The notes beneath the pieces are model-generated. The model saw only the letters and a program-made list of their open reading frames with translations. It searched no databases and was not told the DNA's origin. A stretch of 64,000 nucleotides of DNA from Beroe forskalii. Taxonomy: Eukaryota; Ctenophora; Nuda; Beroida; Beroidae. Every line of letters begins with the position of its first letter. The stretch's first letter is position 1. This document shows, piece by piece, positions 10,907 to 23,262 of this stretch. Location of the stretch: positions 82,071 to 146,070 of the forward strand of contig WFMF01000118.1 in the NCBI GenBank assembly GCA_011033025.1, in the 5' to 3' direction. Both the position numbers and the translations under genes were made by a program.

Positions 10907-13900
10907 CTCCAGTAGCTGAGGGCAAGGTCGTGTACCCATCATTGTCGAGAAGGTTTCTCGACGGTTTTCAGTACTTTAGACCATGCTGAAGAAAACGTAC
11001 TTGCTGCCGTTCGATGAATCGACGTCCTGAGGGGTGATATGGCCACGCCCATTTTTGCCCTCAGGCGGTATTATGAGACATGATTATTTCGACTTCTGAT
11101 GGTCATAGAGACCAGAATTGAACTAGAGTGTCTATCTCATCGAGGGGAACAACTTTTCTCTGACAACTTTTTTGTCAGATAATTAGTTAATTGACCAATT
11201 AGCTAATTGGGCAATTTTCAAAAATCCTAAAAAACTTTTTATGGCTAAAAATGATCACAATAACCTAAAACGTGGAAAAAAGTGGTTTTTAAGAATATTT
11301 TGAAAAAATTTTCACTTCGAAAATTTTTGGACTTTTGAGCAAAAAAACGAAATTAACTTGGTCTAATACTTTTTGACTTCTAAAAGTCACTGTGATTGCT
11401 TTTGCTGTTCTGACAACATATTTTGACTGCTCCTACTGGAAGTTTGCCCCTTCAGAACTGGTTTCAGGCCGGGATCGAGTAAAGCTGTGACAACTTACCT
11501 CCCCAAATAAGCGCCTTTGCTTATGACATGCTTCCACTGCACTTAATATTTTGAAGCCAAGATCAAGATAAGCTGCCCCTCCTCAAGTTACTGGAAATTG
11601 TACTCTCTTCATAACTGGTTGTAGAGTCAGCTGGCTCTGCAACAAGTTAGGAAGAGAAACACATGCTATGGAAACAGACAACAGTGGTGACCCTGTCGCC
11701 CAGAGCACCACTGTTTACAAGCAGGTGACTGTCCCTGTACCAGACCACTCCAACCATGGTGCTCAGAGAGCCGCTCCCACTGTCTACATGTGGAAGCAAG
11801 AACTAAAGATGAAAGCTGTGGAAACTGACCCCCCCCCCCCAAATGAAGCCAAGGTGGGCTACTCCCTCCTCCCTTCTTAGGATAGCCAGACGGACCCGCC
11901 AGGCTGTCCTGCAGGGAGAACACCTGTAACACCCATCAACATTTCTCAATAAATTCTCTCTCACAACAAACAGTGCCTTCTGCTGTGGGACACCTGACAC
12001 ATGGATGGCACATAAAAGTCTTTCCTCACACAACCTATATAAACATGCAAGCTTTTATCATTATCCATGACTTCTTCTCCATTCTCTTTCATTACGAGCT
12101 GGCAATCCACAATGCTGTGGCCTGATACCAGGGGTTGCAACTTGCACTTTAAACAGTCCCCCTTCAAGCATATTTGCCGAGCAGATCTTCTGGATGAGTA
12201 GGTACCAGATTGTGAACTCACCAATCAGAGCTCAGGACTTCGCCAAAATTGAACGCTTCCCTTTGTTCTACTTCTAGTGGGTGATGCTGACAGAGTGTGA
12301 AGGACCCTCAGCTTAAGACTGCACCCTTGATGATGCCTTGATGATGACTGGACCAAATTTGAAGATATTTCCTACTGTCAAGATAGGCTTTCAGGAAGTT
12401 CCACGGGGTAGAGTTGAGCAGACGAGGGCCATGGAATGGGAACTGTTGTGTGAGCCCTCAGCAAGAATACAGTGGGTGCTACAGTGCTAGTTCCACATGC
12501 CGTGGCTAAAGATATGTGTTGTAGAAGAGGTCCCAATCCATGAAGTGGCAAAGTAGGAGAAGAAGGAAGCCATGACTACAGTAAGAAGGGGCTTTAGGGT
12601 TCTCCCAACTCTGTACAAAATCACCCGCTGGAATGAAGAAGATGGCTCCATTCTTGGCAACGCCATCTTTGATTGCTTGATTGGCAAGTTCTCGATCAGC
12701 TACTCATCCAGAAGTTCTGCTCGACAGAATCTGTCGAGCAGCTTGAGCTGCTTGATTACAGTACAGTATGGCAACAACATTATGGTCTGTCCAGTGTGTC
12801 AAGATTCTCACTGCAGATCCCCATTTGGGGACCAAAACGTCAATTTTGGTTGAAGTGTCCGGAAGTGTGCACAAATAGCGTCTAAAAGTGTCAAAAACGC
12901 GACAATAAGCGTTCGAAAGTCTCAAAACATGAAGGAAACATGACAAACTGAAAATCTCGTCGTCCCCCTAAAAATGGGGGTCTGAAGGAGGCAATGGTTG
13001 TTTTAAGAGAAAATTTAGTCAGAAAGGGTAATGGATGTTCCATGTCTCGGGGGAACAGGGGTTCTCCAGGCTGAACAGCCTGGTGGGTCAGTCTGGCTAT
13101 CCTAGCGACCTAGCAATGGAAGGGAGGCAGATCCCCTTCCACATGTTGAAGTGGTCAGGAACAGGGGTGCTCAACTTCCTGTCAATACACAACAGTGGTG
13201 ATCCTGGCTCTGCTATCAGGTCTGAAGAGCGCACACTTCCAGTAGTGAGGAGGGGCAGCTTATATTGGCCTTGGCTTTAAATCAAATGCAGTGGAGGCAT
13301 CATAAGCAAGGTGATTATCGGGGGCAGTCAGTTGTCATAGCTTTATTTTGTCACAGCTTTTATCTTTAGTTCCTGCTTCCACATGTAGACAGTGGGAGCG
13401 GCTCTCTGAGCACCATGGTTGGAGTGGTCTGGTACAGGGGCAGTCACCTGCTTGTAAACAGTGGTGCTCTGGGCGCCAGGGTCACCACTGTTGTCTGTTT
13501 TACAAGCATGTGCTCTCTTCCTAACTTGTTGCAGAGCCAGCCGACTCTACAACCAGTTATGAAGAGAGTACACTTCCAGTAACTTGAAGAGGGGCAGCTT
13601 ATCTTGATCTTGGCTTCAAAATATTAAGTGCAGTGGAAGCATCATAAGCAAGGCGCTCATTTGGGGAGGTAAGTTGTCACAGCTTTACTCTGATCCCGGC
13701 TCTGAAACCAGTTCTGAAGGGGGCAAACTTCCAGTAGGAGCAGTCAAAATATGCTTTCAGAACAGCAAAAAGCAATCACAGTGACTTTTAGAAGTCAAAA
13801 ATTATTGGGCCAAGTTAATTAAGGATGCAAAAATGAAAATTTCGTTTTTTTTGCTCAAAAATTTTCCAAGTCCAAAAATTTTCTAAGTGAAAAATTTTTT

Positions 13901-14304
13901 CAAAATATTCTTAAAAACCACTTTTTTCCACGTTTTAGGTTATTGTGATCATTTTTAGCCATAAAAAGTTTTTTATGATTTTTGAAAATTGCCCAATTAG
14001 CTAATTGGTCAATTAACTAATTATCTGACAAAAAAGTTGTCAGAGAAAAAGTTGTTCCTCGATGAGATAGACACTCTAGTTCAATTCTGAAGTCTCTATG
14101 ACCATCAGAAGTCGAAATAATCATGTCTCATAATACCGCCTGAGAATTTTTTAAAAAATGGGCGTGGGCCATATCACCCCTCAGGACGTCGATTCATCGA
14201 ACGGCAGCAAGTACGTTTTCTTCAGCATGGTCTAAAGTACTGAAAACCGTCGAGAAACCTTCTCGACAATGATGGGTACACGACCTTGCCCTCAGCTACT
14301 GGAG
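10907..14304. mobile_element. 3.4-kb foldback (long-TIR) element
   Basis: The outer ends are CTCCAGTAGCTGAGGGCAAG and its reverse complement, and a TA is present at both borders (10905-10906 and 14305-14306). Inverted similarity runs inward for about 1 kb: 10907-11930 pairs with 13060-14304, with small indels. The right arm also contains an internal direct duplication (about 13220-13345 against 13558-13690). The unique centre (about 11930-13060) has only short ORFs, and I recognise no transposase. It is best read as a non-autonomous foldback transposon. The family is unknown; a TA duplication would fit Tc1/mariner-like integration but is weak evidence on its own. Confidence 0.8.
12718..12738. 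repeat. 21-bp perfect hairpin
   Basis: GCTCGACAGA, one A, then its exact reverse complement, in the unique centre of the foldback element. Confidence 0.7.
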
Positions 14305-14639
14305 TATAAGATTTTCAATGTGAAACTGGACAGTTGATTAAATAATGAAGTTGATCATAGACCCATTCCAATCAACCAATGTGGTTTGAATGCCCTTACA
14401 CTCAGATTTCAGTGATTTACGATCAATGAAGGACTAAAATTTTGGTAAGGGCAATAATTAGGCTAAGGACACAAAAAGATTGACACTTTAGGTCAATGAT
14501 GTTACTCAGCCATAGTTATAAGGACACATACCCAGCCCAATTCCTGACAAAAACAATAAGTGTTGATGGATGCTGTCTGACCATAACCCACTAATTCAAA
14601 CCTCAAAGCAGTCCTCAAAGCTTGCAACTGCATGAGCTA

Positions 14640-15210
14640 CATGAGAATGAGCGCGCGCGGCACTGAATCCTAACGAGGTCGAGGGTCTTTCAACGGCCGA
14701 CAAATTAAAGTGCAGCGTTTCGACTCGCTATACACGTATAGCATATACCCTTGTTTGCGGGTACACACACTAATGCGGATTTTACCCTACCTTCCACCGC
14801 GCGCGCCATTTTTCCGCAAGCAACACAACCCTCCAAATTTCCGCGGAGTGTTGCGCGCTAGGGATGGGCAAAATCCATATATGATCTATGCTGAGCTTAG
14901 AAACGGTTTGAGTCGCCAGACCGGGCCGCGTTTTGCTAAACACGTATATCCCTTGTCTGACGTCGCGCGCGCGAGGGGGTCAGGCAACGCCTGACAATAT
15001 ATCCCTGTCTGCGTTGCGCGGCGCGCAGGGCGGCCACGCCGCGCGCCACTCTGTGCAAGTCTGCCCCTGCACACTATGACACTATGCTATATGCTTTCCC
15101 CGACACTGGGTGCGCGGAAATTCGGCGGTTGCGCGTGCCCGTACAAGTCAGAATTTGACGTGACTTTGCGATTCGAATTCAAGTAGCGCCGCGCCGTGCA
15201 CTCAAACGCC
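14640..15210. other. GC-rich, CpG-rich patch
   Basis: The local base composition is quite unlike the AT-rich surroundings: many GCGCGC runs, CGCGGCGCGC, and the self-complementary TCAGGCAACGCCTGA. Short ORFs cross it in several frames but none resembles a known protein. It may be a CpG island or a GC-rich repeat; similar short patches occur at 27520-27640 and 54430-54510. Confidence 0.5.
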
Positions 15211-15387
15211 ATTCATCGTGATATTCAGGTGCAAAAATTTTGATTCATGAAATATTTTATAAAATTTTGATAAATATTGAAAGATTTTATCGTGTATAGA
15301 AAATTTGAAATCTGAGTTATTATGTCATCATATTTTTGGCAATATCATTCAAAATATTTCAAATTTTAAAACCTTTTTGAATTAAAA

Positions 15388-15545
15388 GACATCAATCTGC
15401 AAGACTTTTCTCCAACTCCGTACTTGAACACCAACATGATCCCTTGAGGTAATCCAATGTGAAGAGCAGCAGGATCTAAGTGAGTCACACCAAGATGAGG
15501 GGCGTGCAGGCATCTTCAGTCCAATACCTACCTCAGCTTTTAGGG
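15388..15545 (-). pseudogene. Degenerate copy of the WD-like exon at 10624-10786
   Basis: On the minus strand it keeps LDPAALHIGLPQGIMLVFKY and then GVGEK, plus the block AGCTGAGGTAGGTATTG. The middle of the segment (about 45 codons upstream of LDP) has been replaced or lost. The copy lacks repeat R. It lies on the far side of the foldback element from the intact copy. Confidence 0.6.
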
Positions 15546-15759
15546 GTGTTTAAATTTTACAACCTGTTATTTTTCTTCAAGTATCATTATTCCAATTTGG
15601 TACATTCAGACATTGAAATCTCATGTTCTTGTGAAATTTTATCTGTTGATTATACAAGTTGGTCAGTTGGAACATTCTGACAGAGATTCCTTCTTCCAAA
15701 GGATGCATTACTTGATCCTAGGTCTGACGATCATTGTTCCTGGTGTGGAATTCTTCATC

Positions 15760-16440
15760 CTAGAAGAGTCTCCTTGATCCTGAGAGAGTTGTTTTGCATC
15801 TGATCCTTGGGAAGACTCTATGATCCTGGAATGGGCTTCTTGATCCAGAGAGAGAATCTTCTTGAGACTTGAGACAATAATATTGGGAGAGCCTCATTGA
15901 TCATGTGAAAGATTCCTTGACCCTGGGAAAGACTCCTTCATCTGAAAGACTACTTGCTTGATCCTGAGAGAGTCACCTTGATCCTGAGAGAGTCTCCCTG
16001 ATCCTGAGAGAGTCTTTTAGATCCTGGGAGTCTCTTTGATCATGGGAGAGTCTCCTTGATCCTGAAAGAGTCTTCTTGATCCTGGGAGAGTCTCCTTGAT
16101 CCTGAGAGAGCCGCCTTCATCCTAAGAGAGCCAACTTTATCCTGAGAGAGTCTCCTTGAAGCTGGGAGAGTCTTTCTTGGTCCTGTGAGAGTCTCCTTGG
16201 TCCTTGGATATTCTCCTCCAACCTGGGAGATTCTCTTTGATCATGGGAGAGTCTCCTTGATCCTGAAAGAGTCTTCTTGATCCTGGGAGAGTCTCCTTGA
16301 TCCTGAGAGAGTCTCCCTGATCCTAGGGAAGACTTTGCTCCTGAGAGAGTCTCAGAGATCCTGAGAGAGTGTCCTTCATCGTGAGAGAGTCTCATTGATG
16401 TTGAGAGAGTCTCCCTGATCCTGAGAGAGTTTAGAGTTTG
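15760..16440. repeat. Minisatellite, about 20-bp unit GAGAGTCTCCTTGATCCTG
   Basis: About thirty imperfect copies of GAGAGTCTCCTTGATCCTGG with frequent single-base changes. Part of the array (16245-16320) repeats 16030-16115 almost exactly, so there is a higher-order duplication. The long minus-strand ORF across it is only the translation of the repeat. Confidence 0.85.
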
Positions 16441-17573
16441 AAAAATGGGGTCCCATTTTTTCATGTTTAGCAAAGAACGTTGTGCCCACCCCCATGTTCC
16501 TAAGCCGGTGCATAGGTGTGGGTGTGTACACGCCGCGCGACGATAACAGGGGTATACATGTTTAGCAAACCCCCCTGATTAAGCTCTTGTTTTACTAAAT
16601 TCAATTACCAGTCAGTTTCTACTTCAGTTTCTACTTCAGTTTGAGTTTGTTGTATTACTTTGTGATCGCAAGATGGAGCATGTCTTCTGTAGATTTATTG
16701 ATAAATTAATAACCTGCCCACTGAGGAGCTGCCCATTGCTGTTGGGAAGTTGGTGTAGAAATAAAACCTTGTAAATATCAGGATTAACTATGTGTTCATA
16801 TCAGTAATGAAAATCAACTCAATCATATTTACCAGTAGACCCTTCATCATTTGGTTGAAAAAGTTTTGCTTTTAAATAATGACTGTTGGCCCTTGAGGTA
16901 GATGAAAAACATCTGGAATGGCTGAGTTGACTATAGAGGCTCTCCAGCACTTTATGATTGAAAATGGCTGTAAAGTGAAAAGTAGTGATGCAATTGAGTT
17001 CTTTAGACTCAACTTTGCTCAGGGAAAGATAAGTGATTTGAGTAAGTTGATACCTCTTTCAATTGGATATTAGACTTTTACAAAGAAAACCTGTATTTGT
17101 TCTGCAATGAAGAATTTGTGTCAACACAATGAGCTGCAAGAGTTATTGATACTTCCATAAAGTACAAAATACATTTCAAAATACATTGAAAAGTTTGATA
17201 GGTTTTAGCATTTAGTATGATATTAAGAACAAGAATCTATCATGCTTATGTCTATTTGACGAAACATCTAGGTAGGTTTATTAGTATATTAGGTAGTTCA
17301 AGTCTATCTACTTATCAAAATCTAACATCTAAACATATGAATCCTTTAAAAGGTGCCACGAGTTAGATAATATTCAAAGGGTAACAATAATTTGCAGAAG
17401 TCTTATAAGATCACACTCAAATAATTTTGTGCCAAATACATTTCTAATTACCAACTTTGATCTTTCATTAAACAAAATATAGGTACTATATAGTAAGACA
17501 GGAGTTAATTGGTGCCATAATTTGCATCTTGTCAAAAAGGTAGACGTTTTGGTTTTCAATTGAAGTTTGCATA
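16441..17573. other. No gene seen
   Basis: AT-rich sequence. No exon, RNA gene or clear repeat could be supported. Confidence 0.5.
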
Positions 17574-18625
17574 ATGACAGATGCTGCCATTGATATTCTG
17601 CCAGATTGTATAGGTACCTACTATGTTTCAGCTGACAACAAAGAACTGTTCAAGAAGTACATGGACAAGCTGACAAAAGCCGAAATCACTGACAATGTGA
17701 GTTAATTAAAGATAAATATACCTACAGTAGGTACACCGACAATTTATCCAATGATAATGTAATTGGTATACTTTCATACGACCAATAGTGTTGATCAATT
17801 CATGTATAAATTAATTCAATTAATACTTTTATAAGGTAAAATGTGAATTAATCTGAATGTACCAACTTCATTTTCATTCGCTTTGTGATGCACAAATGAA
17901 ATTCATTGGAGAGTTAAATAAAATTTAGGCTCTCGTTTTAGAGCTCAGACTTGGAAACACAAAATTTCTCAACCATCGAGCAATGTAATTTACATTCAAT
18001 GTGTTATAGCTTTATGCACGATATTATGTATTCATCTGGTCACAATATGTAGGTACCTACATACTGTTACATTATGCTTAAAAGACTCATTGCAGTTCCT
18101 GGTAATTTTAACATCAAGATCTCATCAGTCTCATAATTTAAATAGTAATACAGATAATATATTGTTTGTTTGATGAGTGTTTGTATTGGAAGAAATTAAG
18201 TTTCATGAAGAAATCTAATATTAAATTTACTGGACAATACAAGAAATGAGTTGCTGTAATTTACTATCCTTTGTCAAGCTACAGAAGAATAACTTTTCTG
18301 TTACACCTACGTATCTCTAAAGTGGTATTTATGAGATAGTTCTAAATGACAGATTTAGTGTGATAAAACATCAGCTGTCCTAGTAAAATTTACAGCGGTT
18401 AAAGTTCTCATATGAGCAAATGGCGGTCAGGAGTTGTCCTCTGTCTACTACCGAGACTCCTCACACATTTGTAGTGTTACAGTTATTAACAGTCTGATGA
18501 TCCTAATTGCCCCCCACCCTGAAGACGTGATCTCACTGGAGCTGGGATTTAAACGAGAAAAGGAGTTGAAGAGGAGGGGCAATGATCCCATCGCCGGAGT
18601 TAGACCCACACCCTGTGTGTCATGA
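17574..18625 (+). CDS. Putative two-exon ORF or first exons of an unrecognised gene
   Basis: Exon 1, 17574-17696, starts MTDAAIDILPDCIGTYYVSA, has 41 codons and ends at a consensus donor (AAT|GTGAGT) in phase 0. Exon 2 begins at 18431 after ggcggtcag in phase 0 with ELSSVYYRDSSHICSV, then PHPEDVISLELGFKREKELK. It either stops at 18625 or uses a donor at 18599 (GGA|GTTAGA, also phase 0). With the second choice it would join in phase to the exon at 26863 (GERYLVLKREHMV). The acceptor of exon 2 has a poor pyrimidine tract. I do not recognise the protein. Confidence 0.4.
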
Positions 18626-19161
18626 CTTATGATTTACTACTCCTAACATAGTAATATGATCTGCCATAAGCAATATCTCAGATTAAAGCCATGTTGATCA
18701 CTCGGAAGTCTAATTTCAGGTTAAATAAGATGAAACTCAACGTATCTTAACCTGAATTTAGTTTAAAAACTCACCGAGTTTAAACTCATCCTGTTGGTAT
18801 AAAGTAGTCATGTACCACTGTCCACTTCAAAGGATGGCTGCCCTCAGCCGTTGCACAGTACATGCCGAACTCCGTTCGTATTCCTCATTCCTCACAATAC
18901 CAACTTTAAAAAAAATAATCTACGATAATTTGAAAATATCTACCTAAACTCTTCACTCTTCAGTCTTCACTGTGATCAGAGATTGCATTGTCCATCATTT
19001 CTTCTGAGATTGATAATAGATTATATACAATCTGACTATAATTGATATACCTAAATTTAGATGTACATAGCAGCATAGCGGCGTACCTTTATTGTACTCC
19101 TCTTAATAACATTAGATGCTAAGAAAGTATTTGTGACCAGTGTACAATTACAATTTCTATA

Positions 19162-19894
19162 CCTTAATGGTAGAAATTAAGATGTGTACTATTTAAGGCA
19201 GTAAGCGATTTTACTGCCTTAAATAGTACACACCTTAAAATCTACCAATCTTAATTTTTACCTACCGTAATTTGTATAATACCAAAATTTTAGAAAATTT
19301 TGTTCAAGTGAAGATTAATCGGGATTTGGGTAATATCTTATCTTATCAGTACAATATGAAGGCATTCTATTCAATATTCACAACCCTAACCATTATGGCT
19401 AAACCCTTTATATCTTATTATCTTAATTACCATAAACAGTTAGGTTAAGGATGATGGTTAAGGTTATGGTTAGGAATAGTGCCTCCACTTCTGTTTCCAC
19501 TTTTTGAAAATTGGTGTTCTTCCAGTCTGCCCTATTTTCGAAATGTATTCTGAATACAGCTAAAGAATTTTTCAGTGAAAGCTTCAGTGCAGACAAAATC
19601 AAATTTGATATGATAAATAATCATCTTCTTAGTAGAACAAATACAGTCATCTTTGTAGTCAAGCAATCATCAATCATCAATCGATAAATTTTATAGAAAT
19701 TTCTTCGTCTTCCGACTTCCTGCATATCTTCCATAAAATCTTCCGCCATTAGATTTGGGTTGAAAATTGGTGAAACGAGGGGTAATTAAGTTCTGGATTT
19801 GCCTGATTTTTGAAGAAATTTTACTGCCTTAATTAGTACACTTCTTAATTAGTACGTCCTTAATAAGTACACATCTTAATTTCTACCACTAAGG
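19162..19894. mobile_element. 733-bp inverted-repeat element with TA borders
   Basis: The left end CCTTAATGGTAGAAATTAAG and the right end CTTAATTTCTACCACTAAGG are inverted copies, extending about 30 bp with few differences. TA is present at 19160-19161 and 19895-19896. Just inside the left end is a second hairpin of about 40-bp arms (GTGTACTATTTAAGGCAGTA with its complement). No ORF of note. Probably a non-autonomous mariner-type MITE (inferred from the TA). Confidence 0.7.
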
Positions 19895-20102
19895 TAATCT
19901 CGTGGGTTCCTCTGTAACCAGTAAGTCAGTACACAAAAGAATACACTCCTATCAACTGCAGCCCTACGCCAAAAGTATTCGGTCAATCCTTCAATCACTT
20001 TCAGATGAAATAACCACGGCATTTCAATCACTAATTCATTAGTTAATTCGCAAAACTCTTCTTCATACTAGATCGTAGCGACCCAGAATCCGGAATCTAA
20101 AT

Positions 20103-20126
20103 TTGTTATCAAAATTTTGATAACAA
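20103..20126. repeat. 24-bp perfect palindrome
   Basis: TTGTTATCAAAA followed by its exact reverse complement. It is isolated, in AT-rich sequence between genes. Confidence 0.7.
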
Positions 20127-23100
20127 GGTTACTTGCCGTCATTCTTGAATCCTAACCAAATAATGCGTAGATGATACTTAAACGTCAGAAAACTACAAAT
20201 GCCCTCATACCGTCATAAAAAGCATTACATTAGTTTGAGTAAAATCACATCATAACATGTGCTCTTGAAAAGCTTCATACATTTCAGTGATAAGAAAAAC
20301 AGGTAGAATTGCACGCTGAATGATGCACGGGTTATTTCCTAAATTTCAAAGTAAAGTGCGCCTGTGCACCTAGTACTTTTTGCACAAATTTAAGGTTACT
20401 GCATTGATGTGATCTGTCATGTATTGAAAAATAGGAACACGCATGACGCATCGTGTTTGACTTGCCGCTGGAAAATAGTTTTCGCAATCTGTCAAGTGGT
20501 CATGAATTGTGTGTTTCGTTCCATGAATATTTGTGACCATTTTTATTGACCTTGTCTTTTCGTATAGTACCTAGCGGCTCATCTTTGAAAATTTTCCATA
20601 AGAATTACTGTAAATTATCCAAAACATGAACATATTTGACGAAAAGGTAAAACTTTATATGATACACGATCCGCCTATAACAACGTGATAAAGATGACAC
20701 TCTTTTCTATAGTTTATTCATCGTATTTTTGCGTTGACAACTCGATGAATTGAAGTGTGATGAAGCTACGGTGGAAACTCCAGCCACTGCTGTACTGAGT
20801 ATGAACATATGAGTGTATGAATGTACACTGTACAGTGCCTCTAAGGAATTCTTTCAGAAGATAGAACTTCTCAACTCCAGCGACTTGCATTTTCAAGGAC
20901 GAAATTCCCATTGCTTTTATTAAAATAACTGCGTCGCGCCTCTTGATACTTCGGAACTGCTGGACTACAAAAGGAATAATTTCTCCCACGAGTCTCCGAT
21001 TTTTCTTCACCCAAGACCGAGCGCTGATAAAAGTGAAAAAGCTCCATTCCTAATATTTTTGTCTCGACCGAGGGTCCTAGCAATCAACACTTGTTTGTGC
21101 AGCAGGAGCTGTTAGCTGCAGTCGAATGATGGGCGTTTCAGTGTGACGTTTACAACATGATTATCACAGCTTGGGATGGTCAATGGGTGAACTCAACCCT
21201 TATACTCTCCTCGTGTAGTCTCTATCATATACCTCTTTGATCTGAGAATACCTCCTTCAGCTCGCTTTGTAATTCAATCACTCTTTATTATTTAAGACCT
21301 CTAATATATAACCGTACTTAAGTTTAATTCCTCTGGTAAGCTAGTAAACGACAGCCTGCCCAAGGAAATAACAGTATAATACTCCTGGAGTAATTCTGTA
21401 TTAATATCCGTTGACACGGCGTGAAATTGGCTGAAAATAAGGTGAAGCGTTCCGAATTTGTGATGAGATAAAACTTTTTAATCTACATCAAAGGAAGCTG
21501 TTGACCGAAGATAAAGCCCTTCATTCCACTGGTATTATGATCACAAACCTTTCTTTGGCGCCTACTGTACTTCTCGAAAATATTGCGAAACTCAAAGTAC
21601 TTATTGCAATACAGTATCCTCCGAATTCCAATTATCTTCCATCCTGGTACACTGTAGAATGCTTGTGTATGCGTGGAATTATTGAAAGATTGAAGTAGCA
21701 TGTCACTGTTTCAGAGTTCCAAAGTTCCAAGCACATGTTTATACATATCACATCTAAAGTTACGTGTTAACATGCTATTATTACACACGTTCAAGTCAAC
21801 TTCTAATGTTGAAAGTACATTGGAAATGCTCCGAACTGCCATATGTTGTCAAGAAACTATTTACAACTGCTGCCATTATTGGCAGCACGAATTATTGTAG
21901 ACGACGGAGAGTTTGACGTCATTATCATCTCATGAAATGTAGCAGTTGATGACGTCACTCCCGCTATTCCCCGTGCATGACCCCAGATAACTGATACGTG
22001 TTGACATTTGCAACTGTTATTTGACACAAGAGTTCTGTTATAACGTGCTCCCTTGAGACTTTACTGCGGGTCAGCTTCACGGCTGGTAACATAGTACTGG
22101 ACATATTAGGAAATTTTAGCTCTCTGGCCAAAAATGTTTGATTTGGTGTATACTAGAGAAGAAATTACAAGCTTTCTGCTCCGCCTCTTAAAAAGGACGC
22201 CCCATCTATAGCTCCTTCGCAAAGTTATTAAGTTAATATATTCCACTGATAATAGTATGGCGTATTTCTCGGACCACTGATTTCTCGGTATCAACAAGCT
22301 ATAAATCGGTCCAGAGGGTGGCTGAGCGGGATTTCATTACAATCCCTGAGAAGAGTGAGTTGATGACGTAGGGTACACAACGTGTCCTTATATTGTGTGG
22401 CACCCCAGGAGGAGCCACTTTGTTGTTACACACTACCTTTGTTTTTAAGATCTTTTCTCAACTTCCCAACATGGAGTTATTGCTTTCTCCTTTGCTATGG
22501 CAATGACGATGAACGGTCATGTGAGTTTGTGTGGAGTATTTATATACATACCTTGGTTCATGAAGGTCAGGGACGCTCACGCTCTCTCTTACTGGTGTGA
22601 GGGGAACTGGGTGCGCTGAATCTCTGGTAAATCAATGATTCATCAAAAGTGATTTGAAAATCTAACCGGTGCTTTTGATCCTTATCGATAACAATCTTAA
22701 TAAACTGGTCTGAAGTACATCAAATTTTGGTCAAGTTTCTCAGAAGTTGGCAGTCTACTTTTATCACCTTTTCCATTTCATAATTAAGTATTAATTACCC
22801 CAATTATATATAATTTTCATGAATGTAATTACAAGTTTCACCAATAAGCAACCTGCTAGTAACTAAATAAAAGCGTGCTGCTAAGGCCAAGGTAACACGT
22901 TGAGTAAATTAAGAAAGAAACCTCCTTCCTACCAGCTTACCAGTGCAAATCTTCGAGAGTGACGCAATTCTGTTTGATTTCCACCAGTGTCAACCTTCAG
23001 CTCTCGTGTTTTCGGTCATGATCTGATGCCATGCGACTAGATGGCCCACCCAATGGTTAAATCTAAATGATTATCGTTGCAATTACCCACAAACTTCAGT

Positions 23101-23198
23101 GTGATCAAAACTTATACTTAGCTTGTTTAAATACTGCTTCTAAACCATAATCAGGTTGTCAATATAATCCGCATAATGTTATTCCAGCACAACCTATA

Positions 23199-23262
23199 GG
23201 TGTAAATATTGTGGATCAATAGAATGTATAGATACAATCTGTTGATCTACAATATTTACACC
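23199..23262. repeat. Hairpin with 21-bp arms
   Basis: GGTGTAAATATTGTGGATCA pairs with TGATCTACAATATTTACACC, with one mismatch and a 22-bp loop. Confidence 0.6.

Noticed and set aside
11666..12946. Cluster of short ORFs in the centre of the foldback element as a transposase
   Set aside because: Frames on both strands overlap and none shows a catalytic or DNA-binding motif I recognise.
16117..16473. 118-codon minus-strand ORF rich in SQDQGDSPRI-type repeats
   Set aside because: Translation of the 20-bp minisatellite; indels change its frame along the array.
19430..19485. Telomere-like GGTTA repeats
   Set aside because: Only a few irregular GGTTA/GGTTAAGG units mixed with other sequence; too short and imperfect for an interstitial telomere.
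20714..21083. Overlapping minus-strand ORFs of 98 and 70 codons
   Set aside because: No splice sites, motifs or family resemblance; two frames open over the same stretch suggests chance.
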